Shown in pieces: positions 62,641 to 64,000 of a stretch of DNA of 64,000 nt (the stretch's first letter is position 1; the number at the start of each line of letters is the position of its first letter). The position numbers were made by a program, and so were the translations under genes. The notes beneath the pieces are model-generated. The model had not been told where the DNA came from. It saw nothing but the letters and a program-made list of their open reading frames with translations, and did no database searches. Source of the DNA: Proales similis (taxonomy: Eukaryota > Rotifera > Eurotatoria > Ploima > Proalidae); the NCBI GenBank assembly GCA_019059635.1, contig JAGVRJ010000010.1, positions 1,366,501-1,430,500 of the forward strand, given 5' to 3'.

Positions 62641-64000
62641 ATGGACAGACAGTTGATTGAAACATGTGCGATCGCGCTTGTGCGCGAGTTTCTCGCTCGC
62701 AAGGTAAAGCTCCCACGCCCGCTGAATGTGGCCTCAATTGTCGGCGAATTGGAATAGGACATGCGCAAGGCTCTGGAGGCAATGGACGACGAGCTGGAAG
62801 AGAATGGCCTGCTCGACTCGGAGTTGAACAGTCGAGCGAAAATCGTGCACGCTCTCGGAATAAAGCCGCTATTTGAGAGCAACAAGGTAGAATGCCTCTC
62901 GAGTCGCTCAGGCCACCTAATCAGAGTCAGAGTTTTTCAGGGAAGCGAGCGGCCTTACCGAACTTTGCTCGAGTTGATGGTCGCCGATCAAATGCGCGGT
63001 CAGCGAGCCGGCACCGAGTCAGCAGAAAAGAGGAGGGACCTGGCACACAAGTCGAGTCGCGAGAGCAAAAGCCGCTCAAAGTCAGATTCGTCAGAGGAAG
63101 AGCGGTCGCCCGAGCGGAGTAGGACTCAGCCTAGTCGAGTCTCGGGTCCGCAGGCGAGCGAGAGACCCGTCGAACGAAATGTTCAGTCGGCGCGGGTGAA
63201 CAACGCCGCCCACCGCACTGCGTCGGAGCAGTCCAGCTCGGCAAAACAATCGCGGCCGGTGACGTTCGAAGAGGCCAAGGTCGAATTCTTTGCTCTCTTT
63301 TGTATTCTCACTCTTGTCCTCACCTCGCTCTCTCTCTCTCTCTGCGCGGCTCTGACAGGAAGTGAGAACGCTCTTGTTCGGCGGTCTGACCAGTTCCTTT
63401 TCCGACGAGTGGAAGTGTCAGAGCTTGACGTTCAACGACCATTCCAGATGTAAATTCGGCATTGTTCAGAAACGCGGCGGCCCGTGTGGCGTTCTCGCCA
63501 GTCTTCAGGCGTACATACTCCGCGAGCTGCTGCTCTCGACCCAGGAGACAAGAGCAGCGGGCGCTGTCGAGCCCGATCGAATGTAATTGCTTTCCGCCTG
63601 TCGCCACCTGTCGCTCGCTTAGTAGCCGATCTCAAGTCTGAACGTAAATCGTCGAGAGCGAAGCGAAGCGTTGGCCAGAGCCATGGCCCGAATAATTTGG
63701 AAATGCGCCAGTTCAAGCACGCGCACAGCCACACTGGCCACGTAAGTTTGATTCAAGGCAGACTCGAAAGAATCTCACGTTCGGTATTGAAGCGCGACGA
63801 GTCGAGCTCACTTCAACCCGAGCGGACGATACAAAAGCGACGGCATCACTGAAACGGTCTGTCCTCTCTTTGTGTTGGCCTCCTGTCCTATTAATCACTA
63901 ATCTGATTATTTAGCTCAATCTCATTCAATTCGACAATCTCGACTCGCTCGAAGACTACCTGAGCAAGAATCTCAAACAGCTCGAGTCTCCTGCCTATCC
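62641..64000 (+). CDS. MINDY4: MINDY4-type Lys48-specific deubiquitinase (partial)
   Basis: MINDY/FAM188-family cysteine protease, cleaving Lys48-linked ubiquitin chains in characterised members. It begins MDRQLIETCAIALVREFLAR, matching the MINDY3/4-type N-terminus. Exons visible: 62641-62703; about 62759-62887; about 62941-63280 with a Ser/Arg-rich linker; the catalytic exon from about 63360 with EVRTLLFGGLTSSF, FGIVQKRGGPCGVLASLQAYIL (catalytic Cys in GGPCG) ending near 63582; a short exon with ALARAMARIIWK; an exon ending RRYKSDGITET; and one from about 63916 (LNLIQFDNLDSLEDYL) cut by the window edge. The His and rest of the catalytic domain are outside. An ATG at 62554 is in frame but adds unconserved residues. 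Confidence 0.9.

Overview
This window is nuclear DNA from an animal with a very compact genome. About 24 protein genes fill 64 kb. Nearly all are split by short GT-AG introns, mostly 46 to 75 nt with a few longer, and cleavage/polyadenylation hexamers (AATAAA) lie close to stop codons. The gene set is bilaterian: CAD, FoxQ2, meckelin (TMEM67), Tousled-like kinase, ATMIN/ASCIZ, endophilin A, MOB4 and a rhodopsin-type peptide GPCR. Meckelin indicates an animal with cilia. A chitinase and the tight gene packing fit a small-bodied protostome, but I cannot name the species. I see no bacterial, viral, transposon or CRISPR sequence.

Layout. 1-8 kb: 5' part of CAD (-), RCL1 (+), then a minus-strand run of ASNSD1, UQCC2, ACBD6 and a GNAT acetyltransferase. 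8-23.6 kb: ARID4-like (-), EIF3E (+), RIC1 (+), PTPDC1 (+), TRMU (-), LZIC (-). 23.9-31 kb: MBD5/6-like (+), endophilin A (-), a possible orphan terminal exon, FoxQ2 (-). 31-34 kb: 3 kb with no convincing gene. 34-50 kb: TMEM67 (-), RNF168-like (-), PIGB (-), RPL19 (+), DUSP22-like (-), PCID2 (-), ATMIN (+), a single-pass membrane protein (+), a GH18 chitinase with a GPI-like tail (+). 50-64 kb: GPCR (-), about 3.8 kb without genes, MOB4 (-), TLK (-), and MINDY4 (+) running off the right edge.

The genes are mostly housekeeping and do not form one pathway. Several neighbours share short divergent promoters (LZIC/MBD5-6, PCID2/ATMIN, PIGB/RPL19, ARID4/EIF3E). Two convergent pairs almost touch: the stops of RCL1 and ASNSD1 are 15 nt apart, and those of PTPDC1 and TRMU 26 nt apart. 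Long noncoding stretches occur only beside the developmental regulator FoxQ2 and the GPCR, where enhancers would be expected.

Most notable are genome-architecture signals rather than a new biochemical system. In six genes the AATAAA hexamer lies inside the last codons, spans the stop, or starts within 5 nt of it. Four introns need a GC donor to keep frame and homology. A minus-strand gene run has operon-like spacing. RCL1 and RPL19 carry lineage-specific charged extensions. Exon joins were inferred by eye from splice signals, reading frame and recalled family sequences, so individual boundaries may be off by a few bases.
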